Assembly: GCF_002775205.1 (NCBI RefSeq)
Contig: NC_036453.1
Span: 26,024,713 to 26,088,712 of the forward strand
Source: Xiphophorus maculatus
Taxonomy: Eukaryota; Chordata; Actinopteri; Cyprinodontiformes; Poeciliidae
DNA length: 64,000 bases
Direction of reading: 5' to 3'
This document shows, in pieces, positions 1 to 11,781 of this stretch. The position numbers were made by a program, and so were the translations under genes. Positions within the stretch are counted from its first letter, which is position 1; each line of letters opens with the position of its first letter. The notes below the pieces were generated by a model. It saw only the letters and a program-made list of their open reading frames with translations, did no database searches and had not been told where the DNA came from.

Positions 1-3000
1 CTCTTGACGTCACAGGCCTGCAGGTGGAGCTGGAGAGGCTTTCCTGCAACGAGTCACAGTTTTGGTTCAAATAAACGCTATCGTCCCTTCAGGAGATACA
101 CATGCAAAGGAGTTCTGCAGATTTCACCCACTCAAATTTAAGACCTATTTAAGACCATTATGAATAAAATTTAAGACCTGCATCACGACAGAAATTTTCA
201 AAAGAAATTATGTTTCACATAGTAGTAGTGACAGGCTTTTGTGCACACTGGTCGGCAACGGAAGTGAGATAATAGCAAAGACGAATGTCGTCCAGCCAAC
301 TGGTGATAAATTTACAATTACCCATGACAGAAGCAAAAAAGCTAGCTAGTAAGGGGTATGTTAGCAGCTAGTTAGCAGTGGCTGCTACCGTTTTTTTGAA
401 TCTGTATGTTTATTGTGTGTTTCTTTTTATTTAGCCCAGTAAAGACACAAACATAGCCGAAAAGAAAAACGCATAGAATATACAAGATTAAATAGTCCTG
501 CCACTACAACATTTAAGACTAATTTAAAGCTAACTTAGAGGTTTTTAATCTGTATGTTTTGTGTGTTTCTTTTTATTTAGCCCAGTAAAGACACAAACAT
601 AGCCGAAAAGAAGAATACATAAAATATACGAGATTAAATAATTCTACCTCTACAAAATTTAAGAAATTTTTTTAATTAAATGAAGACATTGCAATGCTTT
701 AATTTTAGATACATAAATCTAAGACTTTTTAAGGCTGAACGGTCACCCTAATAAGGAATAACATGCAAATCAGAAAGGTGAAGGATAAGTCAAATTACCG
801 TTACGATAAAGCAATCGCAGCCTAACAGAAGCCATGGAGACGATGAGGGAGGAGGCCTTGTACTTGGTCTGTAGACAATCACTGATGGAGGACAAGGCCT
901 GGAGTATTTTAGCCACGCTGCCTCTGGCCAGGGCAAAGGCCAAGAGAGTCATTTCCGCATCAGGGCTCACACAACAGCTGAAAAAAACAAAACCCAAAGT
1001 GGCATCAATACAGTGATCACACTGCAGCTGAAGAAGTTGCAAAGATGAACATTTAAAAAATAAAAAAAGAAACAGCAGCTTACTTTGCAATCCTGAGGAG
1101 AAAGCCGTCCACTTCCTCCAGGATGTTTAGGGAGAAGAACTTGGGGAACTCTGTGGAGGATGGTGTTAGCGACAGCGGCGGCATGTGCTGTAAGGCTTTC
1201 CTGGAGAAAAAAGAACAGTGACAACAACCTGAATTAACATGCTTTTACAAACACGTTTGTTTTATTTTTACATCTCTGCATCTTACTGTGTGCTTTGGAG
1301 GACAGTGTGAGCCAGAGCTGGGTTCGTCTCCATCGACGCGGTGACCAAGGACGTGAGCAGAGACAGGTACCAGATGGCCGAAGCGTCCGAGACGGACACC
1401 TCTTTACTCTTGGTGATCTGATAACCCAGTGTCTTCAGTCCATGAATGCGCGTGTCGCATCCGTCGCTCAGGCATCGCTTGATGTTTATTTGGACGTCTG
1501 GGAATTGTTCGGGAAGAAACGCGGTTAGCTGAGTGACGGAACACGTGTGAACAAAAATTAAAAATCCCCTTCAACTAACACCTAATAATCTAATCCAGGG
1601 ATCTGCTGCTTGCATCTCCAGAGAAAAATGTGACTCTTAAGCTCTTCGCAGAGTCTCTTTATAACTTAAAATAAAGAAGAACTGGGGAACAATTTTGAAA
1701 ACAGAGCTAACAAAAAAGGCAAAATTTTGCAGTTTCAGTTTTTTATGAATATATTTGAATAGAATGTCCACACCAAAAAGCCAGAAATTAGTCAATATTT
1801 GCATAATTCATTCATTTTGATTTGGCAATTAGATCCCAAAATAAGTTCTTGATTCATTTTTAAGTATTTTTTTTTATTTTATATTAATTGGTTCCCAATA
1901 AAGCAAATTTTACACATCATGTAGTCATAGCATCATATTTCCAATTTTAAAACTTAAGAAAAGAAACTGCATGCAACATGATAAATAAAACAACTACAAC
2001 TCTTATTTCTCAGGGAAAGATTACAACATTAGAGTTTTTGTTTCTACAAAAATGTAAAACATTTTTTTTTTGTAAGGTCAATTCTAAAAATAGAAATAAA
2101 ATTGTCATTCTTCGATACAACTACAAAAGCACATTTTCTAGAATAGGTATTTATAATTATAATCCATTCTTTTCTAAAGTTTCTTGCAGAACTAGATAAG
2201 TCTTATGAAGTATAACTCTTTGGACTGTAAAGGTTGCTGACCCTTGACCTTTTTCCAGCTATACTTTCAAGAGAAACGTGCCATTTCAAATTCTAGTAAT
2301 CACAACAGCTCAGTCATTCTTCCATAATAAATGCTAAAAAAAACTATTTTTATTTCACGTAAAGCCCATCTGCAAACAGGTTTAGGTTGCAGAACACCCT
2401 GAGCGTCAGTTTAGCTCGTCTTACTCAGCCCTCAGCTCTTTGCAGGGTAACAAGCATGCAGTACAATTTAAACTATGCAAAGGAAGTAAATGCATAGTTC
2501 AAGTTTATTACTGTGTTCTGTGCTGATATCTGCATGCTTCTTTTCCTCGATTGTTATCAAGTCACGTACAGCGTTTTGCAAAAATATTCAACCCCCAGGG
2601 ATGTTTTCACATTACAAATAAACTGTTCTGTGTATTTTATTTGTTTTTTTATGTGATTAACCAAGAATAGAAATTAGTTTCTTATGAAATGGAGTAAATA
2701 TTTACATAGTTTTTAATTTTATAGCTATTACTATATATTATTGTCGAAGTAGCTCTCTAGTAGCTTTGCTTTTTTTTTTAAGTGTTGAAAGAAATATGCA
2801 TTTTATCGGTAAATATCGGAGCTCGGTTAAACAGCAATATAAATATCGGATATTAGCTGAAGGGTTCATATCGGTTCAACCCTCATTTTTTTGAACAGAG
2901 AATAAATACGGAAGACAGACGGGCTCTCACAGGGGTGGGTGATGTTGGCATTCTCCAGCAGAGCCACGTAGCCTGTGACGTTGCTGGGGATGCGGATGTC

Positions 3001-6000
3001 TCTGATCTCCTGCAGGGAAAGCCGCGTCTTCCCCACAGACACCGAGACTAGCTGAGGCATGTAGCTGTGGTCGTTGGAAGCCACGGCGATGGCCAGACGT
3101 CTCAGAACCACATCTGGTTTCAGCTTCAATCTGGGAACAGAGTGCAAGAAAAAAACAAAACAACAACAACAAAAAAAAACTTATAAGAGTCATGACTGGA
3201 CGGTCTGAGGACCACAGAGTCGGAGTCGCATTCTTTACCTGATCCAGTGTGAGCGGGCGCTCCCGTCCGACTGCCAGAAAGACGACGTTTCCCCGTTAGT
3301 CATCTTGTAGATCTCGGAGACGTTGGAGGACGCTTCTATCGTGCTGTAGCACTGTGTGACCACCTTGACTTTATCTACGTCTGGGTCGCGGTCCAGCTCT
3401 GCTCTGTACTGGATATCTAAATCTGAAAGGAAGCGACTCCAGTCAGGACTATTTCTGCACAACATCCAGGAAGTAAAGCTGCATCCCATCTCTAATTCTT
3501 ACACCACCTTACTCTGTTACTCACCTTTCTCCTTCTGCAGGAGAAATTCCAAGAAGTCTTGAACCACGCTGGACCTCATGGTACAGATGCTGTTGTAGCC
3601 CTCTAAAATCGGGAAAGGGATGGCACTGCTGGGAATACGATTCCTGTGGAGGAACTTAAGGATCTTAGAGGCGTGAGCTCCTAATCTGTCTTTGCTCTTT
3701 GAGAAGATGTCGACGAAACCTGTAGGGACAGGAAATACAAACAAAACACACATGAAACCCCAAAACAATTAAACAACAGTCTGACTACATGCAAATGGTG
3801 TCCACACGTGTAAAGAAATTCATTGATTTAGTGTAGCAAATATTAACAGAATACACATAATCAACTGTTAAATCCAAACAAGAGAAGAAAAAAAAGAAAC
3901 AAAAAATATACAATCATGACAGTTTCAAATATTTAAATACTTTTATAGTTTTCAATCATTCTATGTTTTAATTCCCTCTTAAACTGTGTTATGTTATAGT
4001 TAGTTTAAGATCTTCTGTTACACTACATTACCTAAATAGCTCAAATTAATCCAGACTGGAGGGAGAGCATCTCTGAAGAGCAACTTTCAAGTCTTGCTTC
4101 AGGTTCTGAATAAGATTTAGTTCTGGACTTTGACTGGACCATTTCAACAAATTAATAAGTTTTGATTTAAATCCTTAAATCGGATCCCTGGCTGTGGGTT
4201 TGAGGTTGTTGTCTAGCTGAAAGCTTGCAACCCTTTTGCAGCCTCCAAAATGCTTTCTTTCAGCGTTGTCCTGTAATTATCTGCACCTGCCATAAACTCT
4301 GACTAGTTTCCCTGTTCCTCTTGAGTCGCCACAGCATGATGATGCCACCACCATGCTTTTACAGCCAAGGTGGTGCGTTCAGGGTGATGTGCAGTGTTAC
4401 TTTTGCATGTATGAAAAATGTTCAATTGTTCTCTCATTTAACCACCTATTTCCACATGATTGCTCTGTTCCCTTGTGAGCTTGAGTCAAACTTTAAACTG
4501 AACCTTTCAGTGCTTTTTCCAACACATTCTCCAATCTGCAGCAGCTCCTACAGCATCACCATGGGGCTCATGGCTGCTTCTCTGAATAATATCCACAATT
4601 CCCAGCCAGCCAATTTAGGATGAGAGTCAAGTCTTGGGAGTTGTGCCAAAATCTTTTTTTTGGATAACTGTTTTAAACTTTAAGATTTTGGGTAACATAT
4701 CAAGCCTTTTTGAGTCTAATTCAAGTCCCGAGTCATTGGTGTAAAAGACCAAGTCAAGTCAAAAGTATTTGACCATTTTTACGAGTCAAGTCATGTAACT
4801 CAATTTGGCTCGAGTTACATGTCTGGTACTTGACAGGTGAACTTCGAAAGTAGCTGGTGGCAATGGCGTCATTAAGGGTACAAAATACAAATACAAAAGC
4901 ATGCCACACTTTTCAGTATATTAAAACAGACATCAGTTTCCCTCAACTTTACACGTAGCACATGAAACCCTAACAAAATACACAGAATTTTAGGGCTGTA
5001 ATGAAGAACATAGTTGGTGTATGCATGTGTGTGGGCGTGTGTGTGTGTGTGTGTAAACAAATTTCTAATCTTACCTGGTGTGAGGGAGCACGCTTGGAGT
5101 TGTCTTATCACATGACTCAATTCTCCCTGTAAATTAGCTCCGTTGGAGTTCTTAAGAGCAATCAGCATGCTCTCTATGTCCACCACTCCATCCCCCTCTG
5201 CATCAAACTGTCCAAACGCCTGCGATCAGGGAAACAGAAGGCGACACACCCTTACACTCGGACACAATCAATCCCATCACAACACACAACAAACGCATGC
5301 AAATACAACTCCTAGAACTCACAACTAAATTACCTCTACATGCATAATGGATTAAAGTACTTCTTTAAAGTGTAGCTATATGCAATACACATTGAAGGGA
5401 AGCAGATAGCAGCGATGTGTTTGTATGTTGTGCCTGAAGGGATCAGTGCACTTCACTACTTTTAACACATGAAAGATAGTCATTGTCTGCCCACACAGAG
5501 TCAAATATGCAGACTGAGGCACAAACTTATCACACAACACCTGGCTGTCACCGCACAACAAGGCAGCAACAAAGAGACCAGCATTGAAAACAACTGAGAC
5601 AATAACCCTGACAAGTAAAAGTAACAACATCGCAGCTGTTCAGTGCACACTCTTCAAACTACATGACTTGATTTATGCTCCTCTCCCTACAATCAGAGGA
5701 GCTGATTAGTCACTATGGATGGGCGCGGTGCCGCTATCAGCAGTTCACCTCTCATACCTGGGTCAAAAAGTGTCAAAACACCTGATATGCATGTCATGTC
5801 ACAAATGACAGCAATGTTATCTTTCTGTTGTTGTTGTTGTGTTGTTTTTTTCGCTTTCAAAAACGTATATACCTCTTCACATTCATTTCTGGGAGCATCT
5901 CTGCTCTCCAACATTTCGCAGAACTGTTCCACATTGACGGACTCCTCGCCGCGGTTCAACCGGTCCTCCAGCCACCGTATCAGGACGCCCTCGTTACCGG

Positions 6001-6286
6001 ACAGGACGGACTCGTGAATGGTGACCCCCGAGTCGCTGACACGGGCAGCCGCTTCTCTTAGTTTCACTTGCTCCAAAAGGAACTCGGGGCTAGGTGGCCC
6101 CTCGGTGGCCGCGGGTGGGTTATTCGATCCCCTTCCGCTTCGCCCAGACCCGGTGCCTCCGCTGCCACCGACAGCACCGCCAATGGCCGCAGAGGCCAGG
6201 TTGTCTTCCGCGAAACCGGGACTCTCCGTCTCCATGTCCTCCTCGTCGCCGCTCCCTCCACCACAGCCACTCTCTGCGTTCCCCAT
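1..6286 (-). CDS. zzef1: ZZEF1, zinc finger ZZ-type and EF-hand domain protein 1 (5' part of gene; runs off the left edge)
   Basis: Nine coding exons read on the minus strand: 5873-6286, 5075-5219, 3525-3719, 3239-3422, 2931-3130, 1287-1497, 1084-1200, 799-977 and 1-43 (cut by the window edge). All junctions are GT-AG and phases agree, giving about 562 residues of a protein that is close to 3,000 residues in mammals. The start is the ATG at 6286 (MGNAESG...), matching the vertebrate MGNA start; a GTG 15 nt upstream is not used. Exon 2 gives an EF-hand loop at about residues 144-155 (DAEGDGVVDIES). Exons 4-6 give the DOC/APC10-like domain at about residues 275-420 (TNGETSSFWQSDGSARSHWI, then VVLRRLAIAVASNDHSYMPQ). 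The ZZ zinc fingers lie beyond the window. The family reads histone H3 tails through its ZZ domains (established for human ZZEF1). The N-terminal 100 residues are Gly/Ser-rich and poorly conserved. Identification is very secure. Confidence 0.97.
44..798. repeat. ZZEF1 intron 8 with a 148-bp tandem duplication
   Basis: The intron between coding exons 8 and 9 contains two head-to-tail copies of a unit. Copy A begins at 401 (TCTGTATGTT...) and copy B at 549, so the period is 148 bp. Both copies share the core TTTAGCCCAGTAAAGACACA and the following AACATAGCCGAAAAGAA, with a 2-bp deletion and a few substitutions in copy B. Flanking TTTAAGACC-like words at about 135-175 and 715-735 suggest that the duplication sits inside an interspersed repeat I cannot classify. 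Confidence 0.7.
1498..2930. repeat. ZZEF1 intron 5, AT-rich, with a Tc1-like terminal relic at about 2563-2700
   Basis: No coding signal on either strand. From about 2563 the text CAGCGTTTTGCAAAAATATT followed by CACATTACAAATAAAC and TTTTATGTGATTAACCAA resembles the terminal and subterminal sequence of the common fish Tc1-like family (CAGTGCCTTGCAAAAGTATT...). Only one end is present. The rest of the intron is AT-rich with nothing I can name. Confidence 0.5.
4025..4450 (-). mobile_element. Decayed Tc1/mariner transposase remnant in ZZEF1 intron 2
   Basis: Reading the minus strand, a KHGGG..IM-type stretch is encoded around 4332-4360 (plus strand CATGATGATGCCACCACC). A TGGTCCAGTCAAAGTCCAG segment, the nucleotide form of the WP(S)QSPDLNP motif, lies downstream at about 4125-4150. 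The order is correct for a Tc1-like transposase on the minus strand. Stops and frameshifts are frequent, so this is an inactive fossil, not a gene. Confidence 0.65.
5027..5054. repeat. (GT)n microsatellite in ZZEF1 intron 1, next to the exon 2 donor
   Basis: An imperfect GT run ends about 20 bp from the exon 2 donor at 5073-5074. On the transcribed strand it is an (AC)n tract just inside intron 2, downstream of the donor (exon 2 spans 5075-5219). Confidence 0.75.
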
Positions 6287-6881
6287 GTTCGTCTGACCCA
6301 CCTTGGGTTCCCCCTAAAAATCCCCGCGGCCCCCGCTGGTGTCGGTTTTGAAGCGGCCGTGCTTTACCGGGGTCCGTACACAGACCTCTGTAACGTCAAC
6401 CTACAGTCAGAACTCCGCTGCGCTCTACTACCGCATTCACGCACTGTACGTCAACTTGGCTGAAAAAAGACGTCCTCTGCGTAACTCGGCTGCGCAGGCG
6501 CTGTGCCGAGAGCACCACCATCAGGTCCCACCATTCTCAGTCCTCTTCCGGTTCATAAACTCTTTTCTCTCTGCCCCAGGCGCCTAACCTAGACGTAACC
6601 TTGACACATAATCCCGGCCTCTTCCACAAACACAACATTTAACATAACTTATACTAAAATTTATTGTTTTTATGCTCTTCGTATTCGTAAACTGGAGGAT
6701 AACTTGGGCAGTTTGTTGCGCATGCGCCATTTTACATAAACGGTTGGAAACCTTTTGAGTTTCTTGGCTGCGCATGCGCTTTGCTGTCTGTTATTACGGA
6801 AACACCTGCTCCGTCACTGTCCATTCTAAAAGGCATGAAGTGATGTAAGTATTTGGATAACCCAGCAGGCTCCAAATAAAC
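6287..6881. promoter_or_regulatory. Bidirectional promoter between ZZEF1 (minus) and CYB5D2 (plus)
   Basis: The 595 bp between the two divergent start codons is GC-rich near ZZEF1. It contains two perfect GCGCATGCGC palindromes, the NRF1 consensus, at 6718-6727 and 6770-6779, and a one-mismatch version GCGCAGGCGC at 6492-6501. The 6718 site runs directly into GCCATTTT, a YY1-like word. Several ACGTCA/ACGTAA half-CRE-like words occur between 6390 and 6600. No TATA box is apparent at either side, as expected for a housekeeping bidirectional promoter. The transcription start sites were not determined. Confidence 0.75.
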
Positions 6882-8750
6882 ATGCTGAGATACGCGCTGG
6901 GCGCGTGTTTGTCTGTTTTAGTGGCAGTGCTGTTTTTCCCTCCTGACTGGTCCGTTGGTTGGGGAGGGGAATCACAGAAGGTGGCCCCGGCGCGGCTCCT
7001 GAGCAGGAGTGCCCTGTCTCTATACGACGGAGAAAAGGGCAGCAGGGGCCTTTACTTGGCCATTCTGGGCCAGGTTTTTGACGTATCCAAAGGACACAAG
7101 CATTATGGACCTGGGGGTGGTTATCACTTTATGGCAGGTGATGCGACTCTTCAAACTGAGTCCACAGTATTATTAAGCTAGAACCACTTTATTATTAAGT
7201 AGTACGATATTACGTTGTATGCTGTGTCACAACATTGAAAGCCTGTGTATTTTCAGGGAAAGATTCCTCCTTGGCTTTCATCACAGGAGACTTCACAGAA
7301 AGTGGCCTGACGGATGATGTCTCCAGTTTGTCTCCACTGGAGGTGGTGGCCCTTTATGACTGGCTGGATTTTTATCACAAAGAATACCAGCATGTTGGTA
7401 AGGATCTTTATAATTTAAGCCTCTCATTTTCTTTGTAAACATTCCTCAACATATTCCTCCTCTTCAGGTGTTTTAGAGTAATAAAATGTTTTTCCCCCCC
7501 ATTACCAACCATTGCGATGGGATTCAACTGAAGATCCACTAAACACAACACTGATTTGTTATTGTGGATTTTCTAACATTTTCCTAAAAACGGTTATATG
7601 TTGGGAATCATTGTCCTACTTCAATGGAAAACTGTGGTTTATTCAGCTTAACACGTTTTGATCTCAACGGTCACCCTTAGAGACAAAATCAGCCAGAATG
7701 TGTTTCAGATGCATGGATCCAGCACCTTTCGTCCCTTTTTATTTTTCAGTACACTTTTTTACTTATTTGTAATAATCCATCCTTTTTTTGCATCCCTAGG
7801 ACACAGCTAGTTGATATTTTCTGATTTACAAAGTTCAACTGCCTTCTTTGAATTGCACATTTTCTTGTTTTTCCCACTTTGAAGAAAGGTCAAGGGAAAT
7901 GGGACTTTGTTTTATCATATTTAGACTTTAGGGATGTTATGGTTTACTAATTGCTAAAAAAAAAAGAAATTATTTAGTTTGACCCTTCTCCCATAAAATG
8001 ACACTCAAAGATCAGATTTGTCCAATTAGGGTAATACAAAAAAACAAAAACGAAACAAATGGAAACGTTTTCCAGGAGCGGTATTAGTGTTTGAGGGCTC
8101 CGATTGCTGTATCATCCAGTCACAGCCATACCATTACCTTCAAAAGTAGTAATTAATAGCTCTTATCACAATGCCACAAAAAATTGTGATAAAACTTTTA
8201 AGTCCATATCCCCACCAGCCTGTACAGTGTACACTGCTTGACTTGAACAGATCTGACCAAGGAAATCATTTCTGTACAGTACATTGCGCTGAATTTCAGG
8301 GTTGGTAGTGGGACAGTTCTACGATGAGACTGGACAGCCCACAGAGGCCCTGCTGGAGGTTGAAGCATCACTAGCAGAGGGCCAGAAACTGAAGGCCCAA
8401 TCAGAAGCCGAGAAGATTCGCTTTCCTCCTTGCAACTCCGAGTGGAGCTCTAGTCGGGGCAAAAGAGTCTGGTGCTCTACTAAAAGGTAAGGAAACACTT
8501 CAGACCCATTGTCACATAAGCATCATTATGAAATTTGAAAAATGTAATGTCCCCCCCCCTCACACTCCAATGCAGCGGTGGAGTAAAAAGAGACTGGACT
8601 GGCGTACCGCGAAAGTTCTTCTCCCCAGGTTCCGGTCATACACGGTGCGTCTGTATCAAAGATCCATCTGCAGCAGCAGATCATCCCAGCATGCAGAAAT
8701 ATGATGGCTGCCCTTCAGATGCCGAGTCGTGCATGGTGGGAGACGACTAA
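6882..8750 (+). CDS. cyb5d2: CYB5D2 / neuferricin, cytochrome b5-like haem-binding domain protein 2
   Basis: Four exons: 6882-7137, 7257-7397, 8300-8486 and 8576-8750, all GT-AG with matching phase, total 759 nt and 252 residues (human protein about 264). The N-terminus (MLRYALGACLSVLVAVLFF) is a hydrophobic signal/anchor. The MAPR-type cytochrome b5 fold follows, with GLYLAILGQVFDVSKG and HKHYGPGGGYH at about residues 57-82, then AFITGDFTESGLTDDVSSLS. The C-terminal part contains the Cys-rich FPPCNSEWSS, VWCSTKRSGGV and RCVCIKD segments typical of neuferricin. Like other MAPR members it lacks the paired His ligands of classical cytochrome b5, so haem binding is expected through Tyr. Neuferricin is a membrane-associated or secreted haem protein linked to neurogenesis in mouse. 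It shares its promoter with ZZEF1 and ends convergently with ANKFY1. Confidence 0.97.
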
Positions 8751-8822
8751 GAAAAATGAGCCCAATTTATTCACAATTACAACGAACCTTTTTTTATATA
8801 TATATATGTGTATATCAAGCAG

Positions 8823-8828
8823 AATAAA
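8823..8828 (+). promoter_or_regulatory. Poly(A) signal AATAAA of CYB5D2
   Basis: AATAAA lies 73 bp after the CYB5D2 stop codon and is followed by a T/G-rich stretch. This predicts a very short 3'UTR. Confidence 0.7.
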
Positions 8829-9450
8829 GAGATTTTACTGCACGGTTTGTCAATGACCTTTATGTAAAGTTGTCCTCCCTTTCTCTAAAAGAATACACCA
8901 GGAAGAGACGGGCTAGATATCTGAGCATACAGATACAATACAATGTGCATAAAAGATTAAACAATGTGCATAAAAGATTAACAGAGGCAAGATTTTTTTC
9001 TTTTTTAGGGTTTGTCACAATGACAAGCACAAACTGCATTTTAAAGTACAAAACAGTTGTAGTGGTCAAAAAATATCAGACATTTATCTGTACAATTTAA
9101 CAATACTTAAAGAGGCCGCTCCACTTGGCCGACCCTCTACTTAGTCCACATTCTCCCCGATGATCTGAAATGTCTCGTGTTTCTGATAAAGTGCACCTGT
9201 TAGGCTGAGAAAATTAAGAGCGTTAAACATCAAAAAGATACCAGTGATGGCAGGACAAAACAATTCAGAAGAAGGAATGTTATTTGGTGATCCATTTCAG
9301 AACATGATTCATGATATAACTGGTGTACAAAGGCTACAAATGAAACGAGAAGCGTAGGCGACATGAGAAGGATGCGTAACTGAAGATGACTGTCAACAGA
9401 ATGCTGCGAGTTCATTTGATGAATTCGGTTCTCAGATTCTTGATCTTTAT

Positions 9451-9863
9451 TACGACTGAGTTTTAGGGCAAGGCTAGGAAAAAGAAGAAGAAAAAAACGA
9501 GAATAAAGTCACAATATCGCAAGAATAAAGTTGTGATATGAGAACTTAGACACACAAAAAAGGCAGCCTTGCAGCTGCAGATGAGGAATGTTGAGCATCT
9601 TGTGAAGTTATACTTTGGCATTGGTTTTACAAATAAGGAAATACTTCATTTATTAACACATCAACATCAGATTAGCATCAGTAGCAGGCTGTGTCCCAAT
9701 AATCTGATGAGTCTACTATGACCATATCCTAGTAATATTACAACTTTATTCTTGCATTACTACTACGACTGTTCTATTGTGACTAGTCCAACTTTATTCT
9801 GGTTATACGACTTTATTCTTGTAATTTTATTTTTTCTTTAGTGTCCCCTAATGCTCTGTCGTA
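9451..9863. mobile_element. Inverted-repeat MITE with AATAAAGTC motifs, copy 1
   Basis: The left end TACGACTGAGTTTTAGGGCA is the inverse of the right end, whose reverse complement is TACGACAGAGCATTAGGGGA (16 of 20 identical). The arms carry repeated AATAAAGTC/GACTTTATT words in opposite orientation. A second copy with the same layout is at 22381-22883. There is no transposase, so the element is non-autonomous. Confidence 0.75.
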
Positions 9864-10460
9864 TGTTACACTCAATTTTCATTTACACTAGAGAAAAAGA
9901 AAAAAGATTCAAGTTGTGCCATTTCATCTGCCGACTTGACAGGATTTGTTGTAGTCATCTCAACATGATTAGTTTTACTCATTCGGATCAGTTACCTCAC
10001 AAGAAAAATCAACTGAGGGTGAATGATAGCAGATTACAAACATGAATAATCAAAACTGTTATAAATGAATCAGTTTGTCGCACTGCATTTTTCTGCTTCG
10101 GGAGAGTCCGTTTGAATCCCGTGGATGGTAAAACAACCCAACAGAGGAAAGGTAAACCCTTCTACAAATGTTATCACCGGATTGAAGTATCACCACAACG
10201 GCCTCGACTGTAGGAGCCAATCGCCACAAACCCCACCCATCGAGGAAGAAAGAAAACTCCGTCCAAGCTGTCGCCGAGCTGTGTTCAGACACTTTTGATT
10301 CAAACCAACAAAAAGACGATGTTTCTATTTGAGATGTCTCTCTAGAAGATTAATAGTTTTCCATAGACTGGAGTAGTATAAAGACGATGGTCCTCGGTAT
10401 CCGCTGCTCGTCGCGGCCCTTCCTCGTGGCATTCCTGAATAGCGGCGGCGAGTTGCGGCA

Positions 10461-11781
10461 TTATGATACCCCACCCAGGGTCAGTACGTCAAAGCAGATG
10501 TCGCACACTCTCACCGGCTTGTTCAAGTCGAACTTGATGATTGGTATCTCCTTTATAGAGCACTTGTGGCACAGCAGGCGCCCACAATGGCGGCTGGAGT
10601 CAAAGAGGGAACAAGAGCGTGGTTAAGGAGCTGGACAGTGACGTGTTAGAGCAAGAACAATTTCTGGAAGCTCATTTGTTGTACAGTCGTAGCCAGAATT
10701 TTAGTTTTGACAAATTTTACTGCTTTGGTTTTTGAAGGCGGTAATTAGGATGGAGTATAGATTGGTAGGAAAATGTTTCAGATGGAGAGAAGCTGTTTTG
10801 CTCTGTGCATTAGCTCAGCTCCCCACCCCCACAATGGCAAGCTAGCATCAGCTAGCATCTTCTGGTTCACTGAGTGAAGCTGATATCACTCATTTTGATT
10901 GAATTAGAAAAGCATTAAGAGTTGCTTTAAAAGGGAGCACTGCTGGAAACCCTTGTGTTGCCTATCAGGTTTATCTCCATGTGCTGTCATTATCACTTAG
11001 CAACACGAGCCAAGAAAGGAGGGGCACAATTAATAAATAAATTATTAAATGTGCCATAAAATATGTCAAATCATTAAGATGCAAACTTATAATAACCAAA
11101 GAAGGCAATTAATTAATTATGCATTTGCTTCCTGGTTAATGAGGGGCAGGGCTTACACTGTTTTGTTCAACTCCACTAGTTTAGCCTGATTCTGTGATTC
11201 TGCCATGTGAGCATTTTAAGAGCACAGAGGCAGATTGCCAACATAAAAAAAAAGAAAAAAAAGTGGAATTATGCTATAGTGTAATTAGTTGTCTTAACTA
11301 GATTAAACATTAATTTAAATATTGATTTATTTGATGGTACACTTAATGAGTGATGGATTTATTCATTTTGTCCCTTTGTTCCCTCCATACTAAGAATGTA
11401 GGAGCAATTGGTAATGAACAAGGTTTTTTTTTCAACCTGATAAAATGGTGTCACAAGGGATCAAAACATTCACACAGGTTTTATAAATCTCATGCATTTT
11501 TCTATAAAAGGCCTTTGTAACATATGAAGTTATGTTATAAGTTCATACTGAACTTCAATGTAGCACATAAACTTCCAACAAACACACTTGAAAACACAGA
11601 AACAGTAGATTTTGTGCAAAACTCTGTTATTCTCCAAACTGCTGACCATGAATGACCGTAAGGTGTAGATGAAAATGGCTGCCAACTAACCAGTGATGTT
11701 TCCGTGTCGTTACACCAAACTTCGCAGTACATTCATAGCAGTTGGACCCATCACACCAAGGGGGCTCTTTGGACAGCATAT
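10461..11781 (-). other. ankfy1: ANKFY1 FYVE zinc-finger exons (last two coding exons)
   Basis: Exons 11691-11781 and 10461-10593 encode CYEC, then the diagnostic FYVE signature RKHHCRHCG, then CHKC and the C-terminal RVCDIC. This gives four Cys pairs for two zinc ions and the basic patch that contacts PI3P. The intron splits the first Cys of the CRHC pair (TG|C). The stop is TAA at 10461-10463. The domain is complete, so PI3P-dependent endosome targeting is likely retained. Confidence 0.96.

Larger units (their letters stand above)
8751..10460. other. Convergent spacer between CYB5D2 and ANKFY1 (3'UTR territory)
   Basis: No coding signal. It contains the CYB5D2 poly(A) site, an inverted-repeat MITE at 9451-9863, and presumably the ANKFY1 3'UTR, which must begin at 10460 and run leftwards. 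Minus-strand AATAAA words occur inside the MITE and at 8766-8771. If the last is used, the ANKFY1 transcript would run into the CYB5D2 3' end. Confidence 0.6.

Noticed and set aside
6287..6301. Upstream GTG start for ZZEF1 adding five residues
   Set aside because: The ATG at 6286 matches the conserved MGNA N-terminus of the family.
6018..6463. Pro/Arg-rich plus-strand open frames opposite ZZEF1 exon 1
   Set aside because: GC-rich antisense shadow of the ZZEF1 first exon and promoter.
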